Source: Microbispora hainanensis (GTDB lineage: Bacteria; Actinomycetota; Actinomycetes; Streptosporangiales; Streptosporangiaceae). Taken from it: a stretch of DNA of 64,000 bases. The position numbers and the translations under genes are program-made. Below, one piece after another: positions 38,975 through 47,843 of this stretch (its first letter is position 1; the number at the start of each line of letters is the position of its first letter). The stretch is taken from positions 49,760-113,759 of the forward strand of contig NZ_VIRM01000029.1 of the NCBI RefSeq assembly GCF_006874475.1. The letters run 5' to 3'. The notes beneath the pieces are model-generated. The model was given only the letters and a program-made list of their open reading frames with translations. It searched no databases and was not told the origin of the DNA.

Positions 38975-41899
38975 ATGACAGTCGATCGGCCTATGTTCAA
39001 CGTGCTCGGTCCCCTGGAGGTCCGCCTGCCGGGCACGGCGCCACGGCTCGGCGGGCCGAAGCCCCGCATGCTCCTGGCCACCCTTCTCCTCCACGCCAAC
39101 CACACCGTCGGCGGCGACGAGCTCGCCGAGGTGCTGTGGCCGGACCACCGGCCGCGCTCGGCCGCGGCCAACCTCCGCACGTACGCGAGCGCCCTGCGCG
39201 CGGAGCTCGGGCCGGCCCCGGCCCGCATCCGGGCCATCGGGTCGGGGTACGCGATCGAGCTGCCGCCGCACGAGCTCGACCTGCTGCTGTTCGAGGAGCG
39301 GGTGGCCGCCGCGCGGGAGCGCCGGGCGCTGGGCCGGCCCGACGAGGCGGCCGACCTGCTGGCACGGGCGCTGGCGCTGTGGCAGGGCGTCCCGCTGTCC
39401 GACCTGCCCGGCAGCCCGCTGTGGGACCGCAGGCTCGGACGGCTCGCCCAGGCGCGGCTGCGCGCCGCGGAAGACCTGGTCGAGCTGCTCATGGCGGCCG
39501 GAGAGTACGGCGAGGCGGCCGGGGAGCTGCGCGCCCTGCTCGCCGATCACCCCTTCCGCGAGGACCTGTGGAGCAGGCTCATGCTGGCCCTGCACTGGTC
39601 GGGGCGGCAGGGTGAGGCGCTGCGCGCCTTCGGTGCGATCCGCGAGCATCTCGTGAGCGAGCTCGGCGTCGGGCCCGGGCCCGAGCTGCGCCGGGCGCAC
39701 GCGGCCGTGCTCGCCGGGGAGCCGCCGCCACGACCGCCCGCCCCGGGCGGCCTTCCCGCCGAACCGCCGGTTCCCGTCGCGCCCACCGCCGCCTCCGGTT
39801 TCCCGACCGGCCGCACTCACGCCGTTAACCCCGTCGTGCCGCGTCAGCTGCCGCCGGACCTGGTGGACTTCACCGGGCGGGCGGCCGAGGCGGCGGAGCT
39901 GACCGGGGCGCTCGCCCCCGGCGGGGTCGCCGTCGTCACCGGGCCGCCGGGCGTCGGCAAGACCGCGCTCGCGGTGCGCTGCGCCCACGCCGTCCGCGAG
40001 GCGTACCCGCACGGCCAGCTCTTCCTGTCGCTCGGCGGCACCGACCCCCGGGACGGCGCGGCGGGATCACCGGCCGAGCCGGGAGAGCTGCTGGCCGAGG
40101 CGCTGCGCGCGCTGGGCGCGGCGGAGCCGCTGCCGCCCACCGTGCACGAGCGCGCCGCGCTCTACCGCACGCTGCTCGCCGTGCGGCCGATGCTGGTCGT
40201 GCTCGACGATGCGGCGGGCGCCGCGCAGGTGCGGCCGCTGCTGCCGGGCGGCGGCAGCGCCGTCGTCGTCACCGGCAGGCGCCGCACCGAGCTGCCCGGC
40301 GCCGCCCGGATCGACCTCGACGTCCTGCCCCACGCGGAGGCGCTGGAGCTGCTGACGGCGATCGTCGGCGCGGAGCGGCTGGAGCGGGAGCCGGAGGAGG
40401 CCGCCGCCATCGTGCGGGCCTGCGGCCGGCTGCCGCTCGCGATCCGGGTGGCAGGGGCGCGGCTGGCCGCCCGTCCCGGCTGGTCTCCGGCCGTGCTGCG
40501 GCGGCGGCTCGACGACGAGACGGTCAGGCTCGCCGAGCTGCGCGCCGGCGACCTGGTGGTGCGGGAGTCCTTCGACCGCAGCTATCGCCTGCTGCCCGAC
40601 GACGCCGCGCGCACGTTCCGCGCGCTCGGCCTGCTCGGCGCCCGGCCGCTGCCCGGCTGGGTGGTCGACGCCGTGCTCGACCGGCACCGCAGCGACGCCG
40701 TGACCGACGTGCTGGTCGACGCGAACCTGCTGCGCCCGGTGGGGACCGACCCCCTCGGCCAGCCCCGATATCGGCTGCCCGACCTGCTGCGCGTCGACGC
40801 CAGGGACAAGGCGGGCGAGGTGGACATGCCGGCGCTGGCGCGCGTGGTCGCGGGCTGGACGGCCGCCACGGAACACGCCACGGCCCGCCTGCCCACCACG
40901 GTCTTCCGCCTGACCTCGCCCGCGGCCCGGCGCTGGCGGCTGCCCGACGACGCCCTGCGCCGGGTCGGCGCCCATCCCGTCTCCTGGTTCGGCGCGGAGC
41001 ACGAGACCCTGGTCGAGGCCGTACGGCTGGCCGCGGAGGCGGGGCTGACCGGCGCCGCCTGGGGCCTGGCGGCGGCGCTCGTGCCGTACTTCGACCTGCG
41101 CTGTCACCTCGGCGCGTGGGAGGAGACCCACCGCGTCGCCCTGGAGGCCGCCCGCGCCGCCGGAGACCGCGCGGGGGAGGCCGCCATGCTGCGCGGGCTC
41201 GGCCAGGTGGCCCTCTACCGGGACAGGTACGCCCAGGCGGCCGGCATGTTCCGCCGCTCGCGCGTGCTCTTCCGCACGCTGGGGGACCTCAGGGGCGAGG
41301 CCGTGTCGGTCTGCGGGCTGGGTGCGGTCGGCCAGTTCAGGGGCGACCACGTCGCCGCGTCCCGGCACTTCCGCCGCGCCCTCGGGATGTTCGTGTCGCT
41401 GGACGATCGGTCGGGCGAGGCGTACGCCCGGCAGGCGCTCGGGCGCAGCCGCCTGAGCGCGGGCGACCTGAACGGCGCCGCCGACTGGCTCGGCGGCGCG
41501 CTGCGCATGGCGCGGGAGCTCGGCGACGCCCACCGGGAGGGCTGCGTGTCGCTCCAGATCGGCCGCCTGCACGACCTCGCGGGGGAGACCGGGCGGGCGA
41601 TGCGCGCCCAGGGCCGGGCGCTGACGATATTCGAGGGCTTCGGCGACCGGCACTGCGCGGCGTACGCGATGCAGGGCTTGGGCGGGCTCCAGGCGGCCAG
41701 GGGCGACTGGCGGAACGGCTCGGCCCGGCTGGAGAGCTCACTGGCGATCTTCCGGCAGCTCGGCGACCGGAGCGGGGAGGCGGCCACGCGGCGGCTGCTC
41801 GGCGAGCTGCACCGCTCGTCCGGTCGTCGCGCGCTCGCCCGCGGTTATCTCCACGCGGTCACGTCGCGGCAGGTGGTGGGAGACGGCGATATCTCGTGA
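38975..41899 (+). CDS. AfsR/SARP-type regulator with NB-ARC and TPR domains
   Basis: A 974-residue regulator. An OmpR-like winged helix and bacterial activation domain (residues 1-245; FNVLGPLEVRLPG at the start, LWPDHRPRSAAANLRTYASALR) are followed by an NB-ARC ATPase with Walker A GPPGVGKTALAVR near residue 320 and LVVLDDA near 408, then TPR repeats from about 680 to the end. SARPs activate secondary metabolism or development. ATG 38975 has GAGGAG ten bases upstream. It ends 33 bp before the formate dehydrogenase gene, close enough for read-through transcription. Confidence 0.92.
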   Translation: MTVDRPMFNVLGPLEVRLPGTAPRLGGPKPRMLLATLLLHANHTVGGDELAEVLWPDHRPRSAAANLRTYASALRAELGPAPARIRAIGSGYAIELPPHELDLLLFEERVAAARERRALGRPDEAADLLARALALWQGVPLSDLPGSPLWDRRLGRLAQARLRAAEDLVELLMAAGEYGEAAGELRALLADHPFREDLWSRLMLALHWSGRQGEALRAFGAIREHLVSELGVGPGPELRRAHAAVLAGEPPPRPPAPGGLPAEPPVPVAPTAASGFPTGRTHAVNPVVPRQLPPDLVDFTGRAAEAAELTGALAPGGVAVVTGPPGVGKTALAVRCAHAVREAYPHGQLFLSLGGTDPRDGAAGSPAEPGELLAEALRALGAAEPLPPTVHERAALYRTLLAVRPMLVVLDDAAGAAQVRPLLPGGGSAVVVTGRRRTELPGAARIDLDVLPHAEALELLTAIVGAERLEREPEEAAAIVRACGRLPLAIRVAGARLAARPGWSPAVLRRRLDDETVRLAELRAGDLVVRESFDRSYRLLPDDAARTFRALGLLGARPLPGWVVDAVLDRHRSDAVTDVLVDANLLRPVGTDPLGQPRYRLPDLLRVDARDKAGEVDMPALARVVAGWTAATEHATARLPTTVFRLTSPAARRWRLPDDALRRVGAHPVSWFGAEHETLVEAVRLAAEAGLTGAAWGLAAALVPYFDLRCHLGAWEETHRVALEAARAAGDRAGEAAMLRGLGQVALYRDRYAQAAGMFRRSRVLFRTLGDLRGEAVSVCGLGAVGQFRGDHVAASRHFRRALGMFVSLDDRSGEAYARQALGRSRLSAGDLNGAADWLGGALRMARELGDAHREGCVSLQIGRLHDLAGETGRAMRAQGRALTIFEGFGDRHCAAYAMQGLGGLQAARGDWRNGSARLESSLAIFRQLGDRSGEAATRRLLGELHRSSGRRALARGYLHAVTSRQVVGDGDIS

Positions 41900-41932
41900 T
41901 TAGACCGGCATGAGCGGGGCATCAGAGGCGTC

Positions 41933-44900
41933 GTGGGCGGTGGATGGCTCTCCCGCTGGCCGGTGATCCGGCAGCTCAGGGGAGAGGACGGCAGAGGGCG
42001 GGCGGCGCGCTCGGCGCGTACGGACGCCCTGCGGCCCCGCGTCGAGGAGGCCGAGACCGTCGCGCGTTCCGTCTGCCCCTACTGTGCGGTGGGCTGCGGC
42101 CAGCTCGTCTACGTCAAGGACGGCAAGGTCACCCAGATCGAGGGCGACCCCGCCTCGCCGATCTCGCGGGGACGGCTGTGCCCGAAGGGGTCGGCCAGCA
42201 AGCAGCTCGTCACCCACCCCGGCCGTCAGACGACGGTCCTCTACCGCAGGCCGTACGGCACCGAGTGGGAGCCGCTCGACCTCGAAACCGCGATGGACAT
42301 GATCGCCGACCGCGTCGTGCGGACCCGGCGCGAGACCTGGCAGCAGACGCACGAGGGACAGGAGGTCAGGAGGACTCTGGGCATCGCCAGCCTGGGCGGG
42401 GCGACGCTCGACAACGAAGAGAACTACCTGATGAAGAAGCTCTACACCGCCCTCGGCGCGATCCAGGTCGAGAACCAGGCGCGCATATGACACTCCTCCA
42501 CCGTCCCCGGTCTGGGGACCAGCTTCGGGCGTGGCGGCGCGACCCAGTCCCAGCAGGACCTGGCCAACGCCGACTGCATCGTCATCCAGGGCTCCAACAT
42601 GGCCGAGTGCCATCCGGTGGGCTACCAGTGGGTGATGGAGGCGCGCGAGCGCGGCGCGAAGGTCTTCCACGTCGACCCGCGCTTCAGCCGTACGAGTGCG
42701 ACCGTGGACAGGTATCTGCCGATCCGCGCCGGTACTGACATCGTGCTGCTCGGCGCGCTGATCAACTACGTGCTGGCGAACGGGCTCGACTTCCGCGAGT
42801 ACGTCCTCGCGTACACCAACGCCGCGACCCTGGTGAACCGGGACTTCCGCGACACCGAGGACCTCGACGGCCTGTTCTCCGGCTACGACGAGGAGACCGG
42901 CAGGTATGACCCGTCGAGCTGGGCGTACGAGGGCGACGTGCCCGAGGAGGAGGAGCCGGTCGAGGGCGGCGCGCGCCACGCGGAGGCGGCGGGGTCCGAC
43001 TCGTACGGCGCGCGCGGCGCGGGCGCGAGCGCGACGCCGCCCCAGGACCCGACGCTGACCGACCCGCGGTGCGTCTACCAGATCGTCAAACGGCACTACG
43101 CGCGCTACACGCCGGAGATGGTCGAGGAGCTGTGCGGCATCCCGCCGGAGGGGTTCCACGAGCTGGCCGAGGCGATCACGGCCAACTCCGGCCGGGAGCG
43201 GACCACGGCGTGGGTCTACTCGGTGGGCTGGACGCAGCACTCGGTCGGCGTGCAGTACATCAGGGCCGCCGCGATCCTGCAGCTCCTGCTGGGCAACATG
43301 GGCCGGCCGGGCGGCGGCATCATGGCGCTGCGCGGGCACGCGAGCATCCAGGGCTCCACCGACATCCCGACCCTGTTCAACCTGCTGCCGGGATACATCG
43401 CGATGCCGCACGCCCACCGGCACGGCGGCCTCGACGACTACCTGGAACGCGAGGGCGCCGACACCGGCTGGTGGGGCAACCGGCGGGCGTACGTCGTCAG
43501 CCTGCTGAAGGCGTGGTGGGGCGACGCGGCGACGGAGGCCAACGACTACTGCTTCGGCTACCTGCCCCGGCTGACCGGCGACCACGGCCACTACGCGAGC
43601 GTGATGGGCCAGATCGACGGCACGGTCAAGGGCTACTTCGTCGTGGGCGAGAACCCCGCCGTCGGGTCGGCCAACGGCAAGGCGCAGCGGCTGGGGCTGG
43701 CCAACCTCGACTGGCTGGTGGTCCGCGACCTCGTTCTGGTGGAGACCGCGACGTTCTGGAAGGACGCGCCCGAGATCGAGACGGGGGAGCTGCAGACCGA
43801 GGAGATCGGCACCGAGGTCTTCTTCATGCCCGCCGCGAGCCACGTGGAGAAGGAGGGCACGTTCACCAACACCCAGCGGCTGCTGCAGTGGCGCGAGAAG
43901 GCCCTCGACCCGCCGGGCGACTGCCGCAGCGACCTGTGGTTCTACCACCACCTCGGCAAGCGGATCAGGCAGCGGCTCGGCGACGACGACATCGACCGGC
44001 CGGTGATGGAGCTGACCTGGGACTACCCGGAGATCGGCGCGCAGCGCGACCCCGACGCCGCGGCCGTGCTCCGCGAGATCAACGGCAGCGCCGCCGACGG
44101 CCGCCTGCTGGCGTCGCTGCGCGAGCTGAAGCCCGACGGCTCGACGAGCTGCGGCTGCTGGATCTACTGCGGGGTGTACGCCGACGGGGTCAACATGGCG
44201 GCCCGGCGCACCCCGCACACCGAGCAGGGCCCGGCCGCGCTCGAATGGGGCTGGGCCTGGCCGGCGAACCGGCGCATCCTCTACAACCGCGCCTCCGCCG
44301 ACCCGCAGGGCCGTCCGTGGAGCGAACGGAAGAAGTACGTCTACTGGGACGGCACCAAGTGGACCGGGCCCGACGTGCCGGACTTCGAGGAGGACAAGGC
44401 GCCCGACTACGTGCCGCCCGAGGGGGCCAAGGCCGAGCACGCGCTGGCCGGCACCGACCCGTTCATCATGCAGTCGGACGGCAGGGGCTGGCTGTACGTC
44501 CCGTCCGGCCTGTCCGACGGGCCGCTGCCCACCCATTACGAGCCGCACGAGTCGCCGGTGCGCAACGCCTTGTACGGGCAGCAGGCCAACCCGGCCCGCC
44601 GCACCATCGACCGGCCGGAGAACCCGTACAACCCGGCGCTGTCGCCCCGGTTCCCGTACGTCTACACGACGAGCAGGCTCACCGAGCACCACACGACGGG
44701 CGCCATGAGCAGGCCCCTGCCCTACCTGGCGGAGCTCCAGCCGGAGGCGTTCTGCGAGATGTCGCGGGAGATGGCCGGGGAGCTCGGCCTGGACAACGGC
44801 GACTGGGCGACGATCGTCACCGCGCGGACCGCGATCGAGCTGCGCGTGCTCGTCACCGGCCGTGTACGGCCCCTGCGACTGAACGGGAAGGTCGTCCACC

Positions 44901-45100
44901 AGATCGTCATGCCGTACCACTGGGGATACAGCAGCGGCGGGCTCATCACCGGGGACATCGTCAACGACCTGCCGTCGATCGTGCTCGACCCGAACGTCTA
45001 CATCCAGGAGAGCAAGGCAGGCACCTGCGACGTCCTGCCCGGACGGCGCCCGCGCGGCCCCGCGCTGCTCGACCTGACCGAGAGGTATCGCCATGGCTGA
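41933..45100 (+). CDS. fdhA: Selenocysteine-containing formate dehydrogenase alpha subunit
   Basis: A 1055-residue molybdopterin (Mo/W) formate dehydrogenase, formate to CO2. The frame contains TGA at 42488-42490, residue 186, exactly where the family has Sec/Cys: NQARI-Sec-HSSTVPGLGTSFGRG. Downstream translation continues in the same frame with full homology (QGSNMAECHPVG, GRPGGGIMALRGHASIQG). The [4Fe-4S] cysteines are in VCPYCAVGCG and GRLCPKG. No twin-arginine signal is seen at the N-terminus (MGGGWLSRWPVIRQL), so the enzyme should be cytoplasmic, unlike E. coli FdnG. GTG 41933 starts the conserved protein, with AGAGG upstream. It overlaps the beta-subunit gene by 8 bp. Confidence 0.96.
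42488..42519 (+). promoter_or_regulatory. Sec UGA codon with bacterial SECIS hairpin
   Basis: Eighteen bases after the TGA, GTCCCC (42503-42508) and GGGGAC (42514-42519) form a stem closing the loop GGTCT. The same loop sequence and the same 18-nt distance from UGA occur in the E. coli fdhF SECIS, the SelB-binding element. The hairpin is part of the coding sequence and directs Sec insertion. Confidence 0.93.
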
Positions 45101-45839
45101 GCGGGTGGGGTTCTTCACCGACACAACCGTCTGCATCGGGTGCAAGGCCTGCGAGGTGGCCTGCAAGGAGTGGAACGACGTGCCCGACGACGGGTTCGTG
45201 TTCCGGGCCACCTCCTACGACAACACCGGCGCGCTCGGCGCGAGCACCTGGCGGCACGTCGCCTTCGTCGAGCAGGACGGCCGGTGGCTGATGTCGTCGG
45301 ACGTGTGCAAGCACTGCACCCACGCCGCCTGCCTCGACGTCTGCCCCACCGGCGCGTTGTTCCGCACCGAGTTCGACACCGTCGTCGTCCAGCCCGACGT
45401 CTGCAACGGCTGCGGCTACTGCGTGCCCGCCTGCCCCTACGGGGTGATCGACCGCAGACAGGACGACGGCCGGGCCTGGAAGTGCACGCTCTGCTACGAC
45501 CGGCTGCGCGGCGGCATGGAGCCCGCCTGCGCCAAGGCGTGCCCGACGAAGTCCATCCAGTTCGGGCCGCTCGACGAGCTGCGGCAGCGGGCAGAGGAAC
45601 GGGTCGAACGGCTGCACGCCGAGGGCACGACCGAGGCCCGGCTGTACGGCGCGGACCCGGACAACGGGGTGGGCGGCACGGGCGCGTTCTTCCTCCTGCT
45701 GGACGAGCCCGAGACGTACGGCCTGCCGCCGGATCCCGTGGTGACCACCCGCGACCTGCCCGCGATGTGGCGCTGGGCCGGCGGCGCCGCCCTCGCCCTC
45801 GCCGCCGGCGTCGCCGTCTCCTTCCTGAGGAGGGCCTGA
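45093..45839 (+). CDS. fdhB: Formate dehydrogenase beta (iron-sulfur) subunit
   Basis: A 248-residue electron-transfer subunit with four [4Fe-4S] cysteine clusters: CIGCKACEVACKEW, CKHCTHAACLDVCP, CNGCGYCVPACPYG and CTLCYDRL...CAKACP. A C-terminal helix (WRWAGGAALALAAGVAVSF) probably anchors it to the membrane. It should relay electrons from the alpha subunit to the NrfD-like subunit and the quinone pool. Its ATG overlaps the end of the alpha gene, and its stop overlaps the next start. Confidence 0.95.
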   Translation: MAERVGFFTDTTVCIGCKACEVACKEWNDVPDDGFVFRATSYDNTGALGASTWRHVAFVEQDGRWLMSSDVCKHCTHAACLDVCPTGALFRTEFDTVVVQPDVCNGCGYCVPACPYGVIDRRQDDGRAWKCTLCYDRLRGGMEPACAKACPTKSIQFGPLDELRQRAEERVERLHAEGTTEARLYGADPDNGVGGTGAFFLLLDEPETYGLPPDPVVTTRDLPAMWRWAGGAALALAAGVAVSFLRRA

Positions 45840-46774
45840 TGCCGAGGCGGCGCGACGAGATGGTGCCGGACGCCGAGTTCCGGTCCTACTACGGCCAGCC
45901 GGTCATCAAGCAGCCCCTCTGGCACGAGCCCCACATGCCGGCGTACCTCTATCTGGGCGGGCTGTCCGGCGCGGCGGGCGCGATGGCGGCCGCTGCCCGC
46001 CTCACCGGGCGGGATCGGCTGGAGCTGGCCGCCCGCATGGCCGCCTTCGCCGGGGCCGGCGTCGGAACCGTCTTCCTGGTGGCCGAGCTCGGCCGCCCGA
46101 TGCGCTTCCTCAACATGCTGCGGGTGTTCAAGCTCACCTCGCCGATGAGCGTCGGCTCGTGGACGCTGGCCGCACACAGCGGGCTGACCGGCGTGGCGGC
46201 GGGCTCCGCGGTGACCGGCCTGCTGCCCCTCGCGGGCGACGCCGCGTCGGTCGCGAGCGGCCTGAGCGGTATGGCGATGGCCACCTACACGGCCGTCCTG
46301 CTGGCCGACACCGCCGTCCCCGCCTGGCACGAGGGCATGCGCGAGCTGCCGTTCCTGTTCGCCGGGAGCGCGCTCGCATCGGCCGGCGCGGCCGTCATGC
46401 TCACCACGCCCCGGGCGCTGGCGGGGCCCGCCCGCACCGCCGCGGCGGCGGGGGCCATGGCCGAGATCGTCGCGGGCGGGCTGCTGGAGCACCGTCTCGG
46501 CCTCGTCGGCGAGCCGTACCGGACGGGCAGGGCGGGCAGGCTCATGCGGGCCTCCCGCGTGCTCACCCTCGGCGGCGGCCTGCTCGCCACGGTCGCCCGG
46601 CGCAGCCGGGCCCTCACCGCGCTGTCCGCGATGGCGATCACGGCCGGAGCCCTGTGCACCCGGTTCGGCGTGCTGGAGGCGGGCCGGGCCTCGGCCAGGG
46701 ACCCCAAGTACACCGTCGTGCCGCAGCGCGACCGCCTCGACGCGGGCCGCCCCGCCTCCGTGCCCGGCCGCTGA
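45839..46774 (+). CDS. NrfD/PsrC-like membrane subunit of formate dehydrogenase
   Basis: A 311-residue polytopic membrane protein of the NrfD family with about eight helices; LVAELGRPMRFLNMLRVFKLTSPMS is the conserved loop near residue 90. It should pass electrons to menaquinone. It replaces the cytochrome b gamma subunit of E. coli FdnGHI. ATG 45839 overlaps the beta stop (ATGA), with GAGGAGGG upstream. The three genes form a coupled operon. No fdhD or fdhE is seen in the window. Confidence 0.9.
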   Translation: MPRRRDEMVPDAEFRSYYGQPVIKQPLWHEPHMPAYLYLGGLSGAAGAMAAAARLTGRDRLELAARMAAFAGAGVGTVFLVAELGRPMRFLNMLRVFKLTSPMSVGSWTLAAHSGLTGVAAGSAVTGLLPLAGDAASVASGLSGMAMATYTAVLLADTAVPAWHEGMRELPFLFAGSALASAGAAVMLTTPRALAGPARTAAAAGAMAEIVAGGLLEHRLGLVGEPYRTGRAGRLMRASRVLTLGGGLLATVARRSRALTALSAMAITAGALCTRFGVLEAGRASARDPKYTVVPQRDRLDAGRPASVPGR

Positions 46775-46830
46775 AAAGGGTTCGAGAGACGACCGGCGAC
46801 CCTGGTAGCGTGCCGGTGACCGTGACCGGC

Positions 46831-46948
46831 CGAGGAGGTGAGACCCATGAACGCAGGAACCACGTGGGTGCTCCCCCTTCCCGTCACGGCCGGGCGATCG
46901 ACGTAGGTGTCGCCGGGAGCGCCGAGGCTCTCCCGAAAGGCAACACCT
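46831..46948 (+). promoter_or_regulatory. Structured leader of the second alpha/beta hydrolase gene
   Basis: Shares CGAGGAGGTGAGACC (46831-46845), GGGAGCGCC (46915-46923) and CCCGAAAGGC (46932-46941) with the leader of the paralogue at 30126. GGGAGC can pair with GCTCTCCC (one bulge) to form a hairpin directly before the GAAAGG ribosome-binding site. The stem sequence differs from the other leader while pairing is kept. Together with the upstream ORF it looks like a translational or attenuation control element. Confidence 0.6.
46847..46906 (+). CDS. 19-residue upstream ORF in the hydrolase leader
   Basis: An ATG right after GAGGAGGTGAGACCC opens a 19-codon ORF, MNAGTTWVLPLPVTAGRST, ending at TAG 46904-46906, before the SD-proximal hairpin. 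The ribosome-binding site is stronger than that of the hydrolase itself. It probably serves as a leader peptide whose translation affects the hairpin. The equivalent frame before the other hydrolase has lost its ATG. Confidence 0.5.
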   Translation: MNAGTTWVLPLPVTAGRST

Positions 46949-47713
46949 GTGCACACTCTGCGGTTCACCGCCGAGTCGTCCTCGGACGGCATGATCGAAC
47001 GCGACTTCACCGTGGGCGACGTCCCCGGAGTCCTCTGGTCGCCGGCTCCCGGCACCGGCCGCGCGCCCCTGGTCCTGATGGGCCACGGCGGCGGCAATCA
47101 CAAGAAGCATCCGGCGATGGCCGGTCGCGCCCGCCTCCTCGCGACCGGCTGCGGCTTCCACGTCGCCGTCATCGACGCGCCCGGTCACGGCGACCGGCCG
47201 CGTACGGCGCACGACGAGCAGGAGATCGCCGAGCTGTTCCGGGCGAGGGCGGCGGGCGAGCCGGAAGGGCCGATCGTCGTCCGCTACAACGCCCACCTGG
47301 CGGAGCTCGCCGTGCCCGAATGGCAGGCGGTCCTGGACGCGCTCCAGGAACTTCCGGAGATCGGCGCCGACGGGCCGGTCGGCTACTTCGGCATCAACAT
47401 GGGCACCGCGGTCGGCGTGCCGTTCGTGGCGATCGACCCCAGGATCACGGCCGCGGTCTTCGGCCAGCACTGGCCCGATGTCCTGATCGAGAAGGCGAAG
47501 CAGATCACCGTCCCGATCGAGTTCGACATGCAGTGGGACGACGAACACATCCCGCGCGAGGCCGCTCTCGCCCTGTTCGACGCCTTCGCCTCGAAGGAGA
47601 AGACGCTGCACGCCAACGCGGGCAGGCACAAGGAACTGCCCAGGTTCGAGGCCGACAGCGCGGTCCGCTTCTTCGCCCGGCACCTCCGCCGGCCGCTCAC
47701 CCCGCCGGCCTGA
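46949..47713 (+). CDS. Alpha/beta hydrolase paralogue with Asn at the nucleophile position
   Basis: A 254-residue protein clearly related to the hydrolase at 30126 (LMGHGGGNHKKHP, WDDEHIPREAALALFDAF, KTLHANAG). The nucleophile elbow reads GINMG (VGYFGINMGTAVGVPF) instead of GxSxG, so the catalytic Ser is Asn. The acid (QWDDE) and His (GRHKE) are kept. Ordinary serine-hydrolase chemistry should be lost; a binding role or altered chemistry is possible. GTG 46949 lies 8 bp after GAAAGG and aligns with the start of the paralogue. Confidence 0.85.
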   Translation: MHTLRFTAESSSDGMIERDFTVGDVPGVLWSPAPGTGRAPLVLMGHGGGNHKKHPAMAGRARLLATGCGFHVAVIDAPGHGDRPRTAHDEQEIAELFRARAAGEPEGPIVVRYNAHLAELAVPEWQAVLDALQELPEIGADGPVGYFGINMGTAVGVPFVAIDPRITAAVFGQHWPDVLIEKAKQITVPIEFDMQWDDEHIPREAALALFDAFASKEKTLHANAGRHKELPRFEADSAVRFFARHLRRPLTPPA

Positions 47714-47718
47714 CGTAC

Positions 47719-47752
47719 GGTCGCGGCGTCCGGCGATCCGGGCGCCGCGACC
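47719..47752. terminator. Hairpin between convergent genes
   Basis: GGTCGCGGCG (47719-47728) and CGCCGCGACC (47743-47752) pair perfectly around a 14-nt loop, 5 bp after the hydrolase stop and before the end of the opposing secreted-protein gene. Likely bidirectional terminator. Confidence 0.7.
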
Positions 47753-47843
47753 CCGGCCTCCGCCCTGTCATGGCTCAGGCGGGAGCGGCTGGTGGACCTC
47801 CGTCACGCCGTGGGATCGGTCGGCGCCCGCGGCGAGCCGCGGG

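Noticed and set aside
42488..42490. In-frame TGA as evidence that the formate dehydrogenase gene is broken
   Set aside because: The SECIS hairpin, unbroken homology after the codon and the complete Sec machinery nearby show a selenocysteine codon.
41900..45211. Very long open frames antisense to the formate dehydrogenase, nitrate reductase and LAL genes
   Set aside because: Their translations are Arg/Gly/Ala/His-rich with no domains, the expected mirror of G/C third-position bias.
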